Positions 8,106 to 20,558 of a stretch of DNA of 64,000 nucleotides are shown one piece after another. The number at the start of each line of letters is the position of its first letter. Position 1 is the stretch's first letter. Below the pieces are notes generated by a model. It saw nothing but the letters and a program-made list of their open reading frames with translations, searched no databases and was not told the origin of the DNA. Location: contig DAIDKS010000031.1 in the NCBI GenBank assembly GCA_027449885.1, positions 44,895 through 108,894 of the forward strand, in the 5' to 3' direction. Origin of the DNA: Acidimicrobiaceae bacterium (GTDB lineage: Bacteria > Actinomycetota > Acidimicrobiia > Acidimicrobiales > RAAP-2). Position numbers and translations under genes: made by a program.

Positions 8106-9386
8106 TCAACCCTTCGGGGACGAGGACGCCGTGCCCGACGTGACCGGCGGCAGCGAGGTCGACGTCACCTTCTGGCGCAGCGACATGGTGTAGAAGTCGC
8201 GCGTCCACCAGCTGGCGAAGTAGCGGCCCGGGGGGCCAATCATCGAGCTGAGCAGGCTCGTCCCGTTGTTGCCGTTGACCGGCGCGTTGGGCGCTCCGGT
8301 GAAGGTCGAGTACTGGACCCAGTCGGTGTTGATGTCGAGCTGCATCCCCGTCACGACGCCGGCCCGGGCCAGCACGTTGGCGAGGTCGCTGATCGACATC
8401 GCGGGGCCGCCGACGTAGACGAGGGCTCCGTCCTTCGTGACCCCGAGGCCGGAGCGCCACACGTTGAAGGTGCCCCCGAGGGTCTTGCCCCACGCCAGCG
8501 AGTTCGCGCTGTTGAGGCCGGGGACCGGCTTGCCGTTCTTCACCAGCAGCACCAGGTTCTGGCGGACCGAGGCGATCTGGTTGTTCATCGTGAAGCCCGG
8601 CGTGCCCCAGGCGCCCACGGTCATCGTCCCGTCCTTGAAGACGACGACCGAGGCCCCACCCTTGCGCAGCGGGATGATCATGTGGCCCTGGGTGTAGTAG
8701 CCGCCCTCGGCGTCGGTCATGCGAAAGCCCGCGTTGAAGGCGGCGACGAGGGTGCGACTGGCCAGGGTCGTGATCGGCGCGGTGTAGATCCAGGGCATCT
8801 GGGTGCCGGGGATCGTCGAGCCCGAGTAGAGCTGGGCCTTCAGGAGGGTCGGGTCCATCCAGGCGACGCCCACCACGTAGCTCGTGTGGATGGGATCGGG
8901 CCGGACGTAGGCCTCGTAGATCGTGGGGATGCCGTTCGACGTGCGCCCGGCGACGTGCCACACGCCCTCGCCGGGCAGCGGCGTCCCGGCCGGCGACGGG
9001 ATCGGCGGCGGGGCCGGCAGGTGCCCGCTCGCCGGGACGGCGACGGCCGTCGGGCCCGAGCCGAAGCTGCCCGCCGGCGGCTTGCCGCCGACCTTCGCCG
9101 GGTTGATCTTGTAGTACTCGGTCTCGATCCAGGTGATGACCGTGCCCAGCCCGTGCTGACGACCCCACTCGGCGGCCCGGGCCATGTAGCTGACGCCGTA
9201 GGAGGGGTTGCGCAGGGCCATCGCCAGGGTCGCGCCGAAGTAGCCGACGACGACGACGGTGACGGCCGCCAGCAGCGCGAGCGCGCGGCGACGCCAGTAG
9301 ACGCGGGCCGGGAGTCGGTGGCTGCGGGGCGCCGTGGGGGGCCGATAGGCGGGACGGGCGCTATCCATGACGAACCATTCTTCCAT
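8106..9386 (-). CDS. Membrane-anchored phosphodiester glycosidase (NAGPA/DUF2233-like) family protein
   Basis: 426 aa. An N-terminal basic stretch and one transmembrane helix (ALALLAAVTVVVVGYFGATL) suggest a type II anchor with the rest outside. The C-terminal two thirds resemble the phosphodiester glycosidase domain: LVAAFNAGFRM, GGYYTQGHMIIPL, a YVGGPAMSISDLANVL segment and LDINTDWVQY. Family members cleave GlcNAc phosphodiesters; the true substrate here is unknown, though it lies end to end with the arabinose-donor module and may be an envelope enzyme. An internal ATG at 9368 (MDSARP) has GGAAG about 10 bases upstream and may be the real start. Confidence 0.75.
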   Translation of the reverse strand: MEEWFVMDSARPAYRPPTAPRSHRLPARVYWRRRALALLAAVTVVVVGYFGATLAMALRNPSYGVSYMARAAEWGRQHGLGTVITWIETEYYKINPAKVGGKPPAGSFGSGPTAVAVPASGHLPAPPPIPSPAGTPLPGEGVWHVAGRTSNGIPTIYEAYVRPDPIHTSYVVGVAWMDPTLLKAQLYSGSTIPGTQMPWIYTAPITTLASRTLVAAFNAGFRMTDAEGGYYTQGHMIIPLRKGGASVVVFKDGTMTVGAWGTPGFTMNNQIASVRQNLVLLVKNGKPVPGLNSANSLAWGKTLGGTFNVWRSGLGVTKDGALVYVGGPAMSISDLANVLARAGVVTGMQLDINTDWVQYSTFTGAPNAPVNGNNGTSLLSSMIGPPGRYFASWWTRDFYTMSLRQKVTSTSLPPVTSGTASSSPKG

Positions 9387-9459
9387 CCCGCCCCGACGAC
9401 CCTGTCGGCGCGTCGCCGATTCTTAGCGGCCTCTTACGCCCGTCCACCACGACCAGGGC

Positions 9460-13255
<3,796 letters not shown>

Positions 13256-13259
<4 letters not shown>

Positions 13260-14419
13260 TGCCCCATGCCCACGCCCTGCGCGCGCTGGAGGGCCTTGCC
13301 CTCGGTCTGCAGCGCGGGGGCGAGCATCACCTCGGCCTTCTGGAACTCCTTCAGCGTCTCGTAGCCGCAGGTGGCCATCGAGGTGCGCAGGGCTCCGAAG
13401 AGGTTAAGGCGTCCGTCGTTCTCGTGGGCCGGGCCGACGAGGATCTCCTCGAGGGTCCCGCGCACCTGGGTGCGCACCCGGGTGCCGCGCGGCAGCGTCG
13501 GGTGGAAGGTCGCCATACCCCAGTGGAACCCGCGGGCCGGGGCCTCGACGGCGCTCGACAGGGGCGATCCGATCATCACGGCGTCGGCGCCGCAGGCGAT
13601 GGCCTTGGCGATGTCGCCACCCTTGCTCATGCCGCCGTCGGCGATGACGTGGACGTAGACGCCGGTCTCGTCGAGGTGGCGCATCCGCGCCCCCGCGACG
13701 TCGGCGATCGCCGTCGCCTGGGGCACGCCGATGCCGAGCACGGCGCGCGAGGTGCAGGCGTTGCCCGGGCCCACGCCCACCAGCACGCCGGCCGCGCCGG
13801 TGCGCATCAGGTGGAGGGCCGCCTGGTAGCTGGCGCAGCCGCCGACGATCACGGGGATCTCGAACTCGCGGATGAACTTCTTCAGGTTGAGCGGCTCGAC
13901 CGTCTTCGAGACGTGCTCGGCCGAGACGACCGTCCCCTGGATGACGAGGATGTGCAGGCCGCTCTTCACGATCGTGTCGGACATCCACGCGGCGCGCTGG
14001 GGCGTCACCGAGGCGGCCGTCGTGATCCCGGCCTCGCGCATCTGACGGATGCGCTCTTCGACGAGCTCGAGCTTGATGGGCTCGAGGTACATCTGCTGCA
14101 TGCGCGCGGTGGCCTTGTCGTCGTCGAGCTCGCGGATCTCCTCGAAGAGGGGCATGGGGTCCTCGTAGCGGGTCCACAGGCCCTCGAGGTTGAGGACGCC
14201 GAGCCCGCCGAGCCGACCGATCTCGATCGCCGTGTCGGGCGAGACGGCCCCGTCCATCGCCGAGCCGAGCATGGGCAGCTCGAACTTGTAGGCGTCGATC
14301 TGCCAGGTGATGTCGACGTCCTCGGGGTCGCGGGTGCGCCGCGAGGGCACGATGGCGATGTCGTCAAACCCGTAGGCCTGACGCGCCGACTTGAAGATGC
14401 CGATTTCGACTTCCGCCAT
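13256..14419 (-). CDS. guaB3: GuaB3 family IMP dehydrogenase-like protein
   Basis: TIM-barrel protein of the IMPDH/GMP reductase superfamily, GuaB3 branch, common in actinobacteria and cyanobacteria next to guaA. 387 aa from the ATG at 14419; the upstream in-frame ATG at 14431 is less likely because GGAGGAG lies between the two and serves the second. Features: [19 protein letters not shown], a [17 protein letters not shown] loop around the expected catalytic Cys, and [16 protein letters not shown] phosphate loop. No CBS domains. It may oxidise IMP to XMP for GuaA; activity of GuaB3 proteins in actinobacteria is less settled than that of GuaB2. Confidence 0.9.
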
Positions 14420-14458
14420 GGTCTCCTCCACTGCCCGGGCCCGGACGACGAGACCAAT

Positions 14459-15244
14459 CTACCCGGCCGCCCGACCCCCGACCCGGGGCTCGCCGGGCCA
14501 CGGGACGCCCGTCGCGACGCAGAGCAGCTCGGTGAGCACCCGCGCCGTCGCCCCCCAGACGAGCTCGCCGGGAACGCGGTAGAAGAACATCGGCACGAAG
14601 CCCTCGGCGTCGGCGCCGGGGCGACGCGGGTCACGCCGCCAGTGCTCGACGACGGCGGCCCCGGGCTCGAGCAGGTCGGCCAGGCTGACGGTGAGGATCC
14701 GCTCGACCTCGCCGGTCGTCGCGACGAGGGCGGGCCGGCTCGCGAGGCGCCCGACGACCGGCCAGATCGCGGAGCCCGAGACGAAGGTCACGAGCGGGCT
14801 CAGGCGCGCGACGGGCTCGACGAGCGAGCGGTCGAGCCCCACCTCCTCCTCGGCCTCGCGCAGGGCCGTCGCGACGTCGTCCTCGCCCTCCTCCGCCCGC
14901 CCGCCCGGCAGGGCGACCTCGCCCCGGTGGTGGCGCAGCTCGCTCGAGCGGCGGGTGAGGACGACCCGGGCCACGCCGTCCTCGTCGTAGAGGGCGACGA
15001 GGACGGCCGAGCGGCGGGGTGCGAGGCCTCCGCGGGCGTCGAGCTCGGCCGGCACGGGGGCGTCGGGGGCGGCGTCGAGCGTTCGGCCCGCCGCGACGAG
15101 CCTCTCGACGACGCGCGCGACGCTCGGGCGCCGCTCCGTCGGGGCGAGGTCGGCCCACGGGACGGGCCCGCCCGGGCGGAGCTCGTCGGGCTCGGGGACG
15201 ACTTGGGGGAACTGGTGTCCGGGGAAGCGCTCGGCGCGACGCAC
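14459..15244 (-). CDS. Nudix hydrolase, NudL/CoA-pyrophosphatase-like
   Basis: 261 aa. A complete Nudix box G-x5-E-x7-RE-x2-EE-x-G lies mid-protein (GGRAEEGE...REAEEEVG). The preceding LPGG and the surrounding layout (RRSSELRHHRGEVALPGG) match the NudL-type family that cleaves CoA and related dinucleotides. The first ~80 residues are not clearly conserved. GTG start at 15244. It is divergent from the MMPL gene; a 65-base intergenic space holds a shared inverted repeat over a TATAGT box. Exact substrate unknown. Confidence 0.82.
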   Translation of the reverse strand: MRRAERFPGHQFPQVVPEPDELRPGGPVPWADLAPTERRPSVARVVERLVAAGRTLDAAPDAPVPAELDARGGLAPRRSAVLVALYDEDGVARVVLTRRSSELRHHRGEVALPGGRAEEGEDDVATALREAEEEVGLDRSLVEPVARLSPLVTFVSGSAIWPVVGRLASRPALVATTGEVERILTVSLADLLEPGAAVVEHWRRDPRRPGADAEGFVPMFFYRVPGELVWGATARVLTELLCVATGVPWPGEPRVGGRAAG

Positions 15245-15265
15245 GTGGGACCGACCTCTCTATAC

Positions 15266-15285
15266 GCCTCCTATAGTACGGAGGC
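15266..15285. promoter_or_regulatory. Candidate operator over a -10 box, divergent Nudix/MMPL promoter region
   Basis: Inverted repeat GCCTCC-N8-GGAGGC whose spacer contains TATAGT (15272-15277), a good -10 box for the plus-strand MMPL gene. A bound repressor would cover the polymerase site. No convincing -35 is seen, and no regulator gene is adjacent. Confidence 0.4.
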
Positions 15286-15309
15286 CCCCTCCGGTACTGG
15301 CAGGTCACC

Positions 15310-17490
15310 ATGAAATCCCTCGCCCGCTTCTCCGTCCGTCGACGCTGGCTCGTCCTCATCCTCTGGATCGTCGCCTTCGTCGGCATGAACGGCCTCTCGA
15401 TCCACCTCGGCTCGGCCTACGCCAACGCCTTCAGCCTGCCGAACACCAACTCGAGCCGGGCCATGGACCTGCTCGCGCGCATCCCCACCGCGAAGGGTGA
15501 CAGCGACCAGATCGTCTTCCAGTCCCGCGCGGGCAGCGTCGAGAGCCACGCCGCCGCGATCGACGCCATGCTCCGCGCCGTCGCGAAGCTGCCCCAGGTC
15601 TCGGGGGTCGTCTCGCCCTTCTGCCCGACCGGCGTCACCGTCTGTCCCGGAGCCCACCAGGTGAGCGCCGACCACACCATCGCCTACGCGATCGTCGACT
15701 TCGCCCAGCCGGGCTTCAAGATCCCCCGCGCCCAGGTCCAGCAGGTGGAGACCGTCGGCGCGACCGCGCGATCGGCCACCCTCAACGTCCAGTTCGGCGG
15801 CAACGCCTTCGGCGCCCTCGACGCCCCGACCGGGAGCCCCGGCGAGATCTTCGGGCTCCTCGCGACCGGCGTCATCCTGCTGCTCGCCTTCGGGAGCCTG
15901 CTCGCGATGCTGCTGCCCCTCGGCGTCGCCCTCTTCGCGATCGGCATCGCCTCGGCGGCGACCGTCCTGCTCAGCCACGCGATGAACATCGCCGACTTCG
16001 CCCCGATCCTCGGGTCGCTGATCGGACTGGGCGTCGGGATCGACTACGCCCTCTTCATCGTGACCCGGGCGCGCCAGGGCCTGAAGCGCGGGCTCGGCGT
16101 CGAGGAGTCCATCGTCACGGCGATCAACACCTCGGGCCGCGCCGTCCTCTTCGCCGGCTCGACGGTCGTCATCGCCCTCGCCGGCATGCTGGTGCTGCGC
16201 CTCTCGTTCCTGAACGGCGTCGCGGTGTCGGCCTCGGTGACCGTCGCCATCACGATGCTCGCCTCGCTCACGCTGCTGCCCGCGCTGCTCGGCTTCTTGA
16301 AGACGCGCGTGCTCGGCCGGCGCGAGCGGCGCGCCCTCGCCGAGCACGGGCCCGAGCCCGTCGTCCCGGCCGGCTTCTGGCAGCGCTGGAGCCACTTCGT
16401 CGCCCGGCGGCCGCGCCTGCTGTCCCTGCTCGCGCTCGCCGTCGTCGTGCTCGCCGCCGTGCCCTTCTTCTCCCTCCGCCTCGGCAGCTCGGACCAGGGG
16501 ACGAACCCGCCCTCGACGACCACCCGCCAGGCCTACGACCTGCTGGCGAAGGGCTTCGGACCGGGCTTCAACGGACCGCTCGCGGTGGTCGGCGAGGTGC
16601 ACGGCCCCGCCGACGTCGCGGCCCTCACCTCCCTCGACCACACGCTCGCCCACGTGCCCGGGGTCGTCGCGGTGAGCCCCCTCGCCGTCCTCGCCCACGG
16701 CACCGTCGGGGTGATCTCGGTCGTGCCGTCCACCAGCCCCTCGGCCGCGGCGACGACCGACCTCATCAACCACCTGCGCAACGACGTGATCCCGCGGGCC
16801 ACCTTCTCGAGCCACACCGCCGTCTACGTCGGCGGCCTCACGGCGATCTTCGCCGACTTCGCGACGGTCCTCGGCGCGAAGATCCCGCTCTTCCTCGCCG
16901 TGATCGTGACGCTGGGGTGCCTCCTGCTGATGGTGGCCTTCCGCAGCGTGGTGGTGCCCCTGGTCGCCGCGGCGATGAACCTCCTCGCCGCGGGGGCCTC
17001 GTTCGGGCTCGTCGTCGCCGTCTTCCAGTGGGGCTGGGGCAGCCGACTCCTCAACGCGGGCACCGGACCCGTCGAGTCCTTCCTCCCGATCATCATGATC
17101 GCGATCCTCTTCGGGCTCTCGATGGACTACCAGGTCTTCCTCGTCTCGCGCATGCACGAGGAGTGGCTCAACACGGGGGACAACGAGGAGGCGATCATCC
17201 GGGGCCAGGCCAACACCGGCCGGGTCATCACGGCGGCGGCCCTCATCATGATCTCGGTCTTCCTCTCGTTCGCCTTCGGCGGCCAGCGCATCATCGCCGA
17301 GTTCGGCATCGGCCTCGGGGGCGCCGTCCTGATCGACGCCTTCGTGCTGCGCACCGTGCTGGTGCCCTCGCTGATGCACTTCATCGGGCGGGCCAACTGG
17401 TGGATGCCGCGGTGGCTCGACCGGGTGGTGCCCCACGTGGCGGTCGAGGCGACCGAGGAGGAGCTGGCGATCGACCCGTCGGTCGGCTGA
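15310..17490 (+). CDS. MMPL family RND-type transporter
   Basis: 726-aa membrane protein with two repeated halves, each a first helix, an external loop domain and a cluster of helices, about 12 helices in all. Both halves carry the G-x3-D-Y signature of proton-coupled MMPL/SecD-type carriers (GVGIDYALFIVTRAR and GLSMDYQVFLVSRMHEE). MMPL proteins export lipids or small lipophilic molecules across the inner membrane; the cargo is not evident. It lacks the long extra domains of mycobacterial MmpL3. ATG at 15310. Transcribed from a region with a TATAGT box inside an inverted repeat; ends 29 bases before the convergent SDR gene. Confidence 0.88.
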   Translation: MKSLARFSVRRRWLVLILWIVAFVGMNGLSIHLGSAYANAFSLPNTNSSRAMDLLARIPTAKGDSDQIVFQSRAGSVESHAAAIDAMLRAVAKLPQVSGVVSPFCPTGVTVCPGAHQVSADHTIAYAIVDFAQPGFKIPRAQVQQVETVGATARSATLNVQFGGNAFGALDAPTGSPGEIFGLLATGVILLLAFGSLLAMLLPLGVALFAIGIASAATVLLSHAMNIADFAPILGSLIGLGVGIDYALFIVTRARQGLKRGLGVEESIVTAINTSGRAVLFAGSTVVIALAGMLVLRLSFLNGVAVSASVTVAITMLASLTLLPALLGFLKTRVLGRRERRALAEHGPEPVVPAGFWQRWSHFVARRPRLLSLLALAVVVLAAVPFFSLRLGSSDQGTNPPSTTTRQAYDLLAKGFGPGFNGPLAVVGEVHGPADVAALTSLDHTLAHVPGVVAVSPLAVLAHGTVGVISVVPSTSPSAAATTDLINHLRNDVIPRATFSSHTAVYVGGLTAIFADFATVLGAKIPLFLAVIVTLGCLLLMVAFRSVVVPLVAAAMNLLAAGASFGLVVAVFQWGWGSRLLNAGTGPVESFLPIIMIAILFGLSMDYQVFLVSRMHEEWLNTGDNEEAIIRGQANTGRVITAAALIMISVFLSFAFGGQRIIAEFGIGLGGAVLIDAFVLRTVLVPSLMHFIGRANWWMPRWLDRVVPHVAVEATEEELAIDPSVG

Positions 17491-17501
17491 GGGCGCCCCG
17501 A

Positions 17502-17515
17502 GGACGGAGCCGTCC
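17502..17515. terminator. Short GC hairpin between convergent genes
   Basis: GGACGG-AG-CCGTCC between the MMPL stop and the SDR stop. It could stop transcription from either side, but there is no T tract, so the call is weak. It also marks the left edge of the lower-GC region. Confidence 0.35.
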
Positions 17516-17519
17516 CCCG

Positions 17520-18278
17520 CTAGTCCATGAAGGCTCCGCCGTTCACCGCGATCGACTCCCCGGTGACGAAGGCGGCGTCCTCGGACACGAGGAAGGCAAC
17601 TACGCGCGCGACGTCCTCGGGTGACTCCAGGCGGCGGAGTGGAGTGTCGTCGATCCAGAGTTGGCGCACCGCCTCCGGCTCAATCCCGCGGAGTCCCGCC
17701 TCCCACGCCAACTCACGATCCTGCATTGCGGTGGTGACGTAGCCCGGGCAGACGCTGTTCACGCGAATCCCGTGGGCCGCGAGCTCGAAGGCCATGGCCT
17801 GCGTAAGTCCCAGCACGGCGAACTTGCTCGCCACGTAGTCCGAGAGAAAGGGGATGCGGCCCTGCTTAGCGGCCATCGAGGCGGTGTTCACGATCACTCC
17901 CCGGATGCCGTGCGACACCATAGCCCGGGCGGCCGCCTGGCTGGCGAAGAAGACTCCGTAGGTGTTCACTTCGAACGTGCGGCGCAGATCGCTCGGGGAG
18001 ACGTCGAGAAACCGCTGCATCTTCGAGATCCCCGCGTTGGAGACCCACACGTCCAGCCCCCCCTCGTGATCGACCACGGCGTCGACAACGGCGGCGCACG
18101 CCTCGGGGTCGGTGACGTCAAGAGTCATCGAAGATCCCCCGACCTCCTCGGCGACGCGCGCCGCCGCGATCGGATCGACGTCGGTAACGACAACCCGCAT
18201 CCCGCGGTTCGCGAGTTCGCGGGCGATGGCTGCACCGATACCTGATCCGGCTCCGGTGATCACGGCGATGGATGTCAT
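17520..18278 (-). CDS. Short-chain dehydrogenase/reductase (SDR), last gene of the deoR operon
   Basis: 252-aa classical SDR: TGAGSGIGAAIA nucleotide loop, VSNAGISK, catalytic Ser in VNTASMAAKQG, Y-x3-K in YVASKFA and the CPGYV segment. Acidic residue after beta 2 (VVTDVDPIAA) favours NAD(H). ATG at 18278, with AGGAG six bases upstream, overlaps the kinase stop (ATGA). The ORF track begins 100 codons too early. In this operon it probably oxidises a polyol or sugar before or after phosphorylation by the FGGY kinase; the substrate is not known. Codon use is less GC-extreme than in the MMPL gene next door. Confidence 0.9.
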   Translation of the reverse strand: MTSIAVITGAGSGIGAAIARELANRGMRVVVTDVDPIAAARVAEEVGGSSMTLDVTDPEACAAVVDAVVDHEGGLDVWVSNAGISKMQRFLDVSPSDLRRTFEVNTYGVFFASQAAARAMVSHGIRGVIVNTASMAAKQGRIPFLSDYVASKFAVLGLTQAMAFELAAHGIRVNSVCPGYVTTAMQDRELAWEAGLRGIEPEAVRQLWIDDTPLRRLESPEDVARVVAFLVSEDAAFVTGESIAVNGGAFMD

Positions 18279-19762
18279 GGGTTGCTCCTCGCTAGAGCGT
18301 GGGACAGGGACGTCGTCACGCGGGTGAACTCCTTGAACTGCGCGTAGCGCTCGTCGTAGAGGGCGGTGCGCTCGGGATGGGGCGCAATGACCTCGTCGGG
18401 CGGCAACGCTCCCTTGACGTAGTCGCCATCGGGAATCAGCCCGACACCCACTCCGGCGAGTACGGCCGCCCCAAAGGAGGCCCCCGGATGCTCGACGATG
18501 GAGGCCAGTTCTCGACCCAGGACATCCGCCAGAATCTCGCGCCAGAGTCGAGAGCGCGAACCGCCATTCGTGACCCACGTCCGTTCGACGGCGAGACCCC
18601 GCTCGGCGAACACCTCGATGTGGGCACGAAATCCGTAGGCGATGGCCTCGAGGTAGGCCCGATGCAGATCGCCCCGGGTCGTTCCCAGGTGCAGGCCGAT
18701 GACGGCCCCACGAAGATCCGGATCGTGGAGCGGGGTCTTCTCGCCAAGGAAGTAGGGCAGCGCGATGAGGGCACCGGGGGTCGCCCGGAAGGCCTCAGCG
18801 TCGAGGACGTCGAGGCCCACTCCTCCGAGCAGGGCCTGTTCCCAGCGCAGCAGCGACCCGCTGGTGGCCATGCAGCCGTTGGGCAGCCACTTTCCCGCCA
18901 GTGGATGCTTGTCGAGGTAGAGGCGCGTGTCGACCAGCGGAGTCGGGCTGACCGCGAGGATGTCACCGGCTCCGCCCAACTTCACGAGGCAGTCACCCGG
19001 CTCTACCAGACCGGCGCCGTAGGCGGAGAGGACATGATCGGCGCCGCCGACGACCACGGGGGTTCCGACCGCCAGCCCCGTCGCGGCCGCGGCCGCCGAC
19101 GAGACGGATCCGACAACCTCGCCAGGACAGTGGACGGGTCCGATCAGGGGAGAGTGATCGGGCAGTCGCGCCCACACGGCGTCCAGGGGCTGGCGGTCGA
19201 GGGTGAACAGTCCACTCTCGAGCGCCCAGTTCTCCTCGACGTGGACGTCGGCGCCCAGTCGGCGCGCGAGCCAGTCGTAGGAGCCCTGAACGACCCGGGT
19301 GGCGGCCCACACGTCGGGCTCGTGACGCGCTACCCACCGGAGCGTTGGCGCCACGGACTGCTGCGAGAGGACAGACCCCGTCAGGTGCAGGAGGTCCACA
19401 TCGATCAACTCGGCGCGAAGCTCGCGGAGTTCCTCAACGGCCCGAGCGTCGTTCTGCAAGATCGCGCGACGCAGCGGGAGCCCCTCCACGTCAGTGAGGA
19501 CGACCGCCGGCACCATCCCGCTCACGGCAACGGCGGCGATATCGCCCGCGTCGACGCCGAGAGAGCCGAGCAGGTTAGGTACCAGGGTGCAGACGCCGTC
19601 CCACCACTCGGCGGGATCGGCTTCGGCCCAGCCGACCTGATCGCTGTGGAGCGCCACGGGGCGCGACGCGGATCGCAAGATACCGCGGGCGGGATCGAGG
19701 ATGACCGCCTTGACTCCGGACGACCCGAGATCGATCCCGAGGAGGAGGGTTCCCCTAGGCAC
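18275..19762 (-). CDS. FGGY-family carbohydrate kinase (xylulokinase-like)
   Basis: 495 aa, normal for FGGY kinases. N-terminal ATP/sugar domain begins LLGIDLGSSGVKAVILD; the hinge and second domain show VVGGADHVLSAYGAG, CLVKLGGAGDILAV and the C-terminal GGSRSRLWREILADVLG with the HPGASFGAAVLAG segment. It phosphorylates a sugar, ketose or polyol. The closest familiar member is xylulokinase, but the partners (BtpA/SgcQ-like protein, SDR, DeoR regulator) suggest a less common substrate. GTG start at 19762 lies inside the end of the BtpA gene (8-base overlap). Confidence 0.88.
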   Translation of the reverse strand: MPRGTLLLGIDLGSSGVKAVILDPARGILRSASRPVALHSDQVGWAEADPAEWWDGVCTLVPNLLGSLGVDAGDIAAVAVSGMVPAVVLTDVEGLPLRRAILQNDARAVEELRELRAELIDVDLLHLTGSVLSQQSVAPTLRWVARHEPDVWAATRVVQGSYDWLARRLGADVHVEENWALESGLFTLDRQPLDAVWARLPDHSPLIGPVHCPGEVVGSVSSAAAAATGLAVGTPVVVGGADHVLSAYGAGLVEPGDCLVKLGGAGDILAVSPTPLVDTRLYLDKHPLAGKWLPNGCMATSGSLLRWEQALLGGVGLDVLDAEAFRATPGALIALPYFLGEKTPLHDPDLRGAVIGLHLGTTRGDLHRAYLEAIAYGFRAHIEVFAERGLAVERTWVTNGGSRSRLWREILADVLGRELASIVEHPGASFGAAVLAGVGVGLIPDGDYVKGALPPDEVIAPHPERTALYDERYAQFKEFTRVTTSLSHALARSNP

Positions 19763-20558
19763 TTCGCGCGGCGTCGACGAAGCGCTTCACGCGTTCGGGA
19801 TCGACCTCGTTCCACGTGTAGCCGTCACGCTTGAGATCGCTGCCAACGATGCACCCGTCGGCGTACTTGAGGTAGCTCTGGATCGTCTCGGCCTTCGCTC
19901 CCGTGTTGAGTAGGACAGGAACCTCCGGGTCGAGGGCCTCGCGAACGTCGGCGACCGTGCTCACTTCGGGCTCACTGCCCGCCATCGGACCGGAGACGAG
20001 GATGACGTCGGCCAGACTGGAGACCACCGTCGAGCGAGCCATCGCGGCGGGTGAGCGGCCGCCGACGCTGGAGGCGAACTCGGGCGTGACGTTCGCGAAA
20101 ACGGCGAGGTCGTCGCGACCGAATGCTCGGCGATTCCGCAACAGCGTCGCCGCGTCGGGAGCCCACAGCCCCATGTCGGACTCCCACAGGCCGGTCACGA
20201 CCTCGCGCAAGAAGACCGCGTCGGTGGCCACCGCGATGGCCAGGGCGCACTGGGCATCCCACAGGAAGTCCACCCCGTAGGGGCGGTCGTCGGGACGGCA
20301 CTCGGTCACCACGCGCGACATGACGGCGGATGCTTCGAGTCCCGCGTGGAGCTGGTACGGGCGGTCGCCCTCGTTGCAGAAGAGGATGGCGTCGAATCCC
20401 CCCTCCCGTAAGACCTCGACGTCGCGCTTCACGTGATCGATGAGTCCCGTGACTCCGGCGGCGGAGTCGAAGAGGGGGGTTCCCGGCAGAGGCGGCACGT
20501 GCGCCATAGCGATGAGGGGCTTCGCCGCCTTCGGGAAGATGCTGCGGAAACGGGACAT
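19755..20558 (-). CDS. BtpA/SgcQ family TIM-barrel protein
   Basis: 267 aa. Resembles the BtpA (photosystem I biogenesis factor)/SgcQ family: LIAMAHVPPLPGTPLF near the start, GFDAILFCNEGDRPYQ, YGVDFLWDAQCALAIA, ADVILVSGPMAG and ILLNTGAKAE-like VPVLLNTGAKAETI, ending with ADGCIVGSDLKRDG. Bacterial members in sugar operons are likely aldolase- or isomerase-like barrels, but no reaction is established as far as I know. ATG at 20558 overlaps the deoR stop (TGATG), and the kinase follows with an 8-base overlap, so it probably works in the same pathway. Confidence 0.82.
   Translation of the reverse strand: MSRFRSIFPKAAKPLIAMAHVPPLPGTPLFDSAAGVTGLIDHVKRDVEVLREGGFDAILFCNEGDRPYQLHAGLEASAVMSRVVTECRPDDRPYGVDFLWDAQCALAIAVATDAVFLREVVTGLWESDMGLWAPDAATLLRNRRAFGRDDLAVFANVTPEFASSVGGRSPAAMARSTVVSSLADVILVSGPMAGSEPEVSTVADVREALDPEVPVLLNTGAKAETIQSYLKYADGCIVGSDLKRDGYTWNEVDPERVKRFVDAARSA

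Noticed and set aside
15271-17436. 721-aa minus-strand ORF
   Set aside because: Antisense shadow of the MMPL gene: Asp/Glu/Arg-rich, no domain recognisable.
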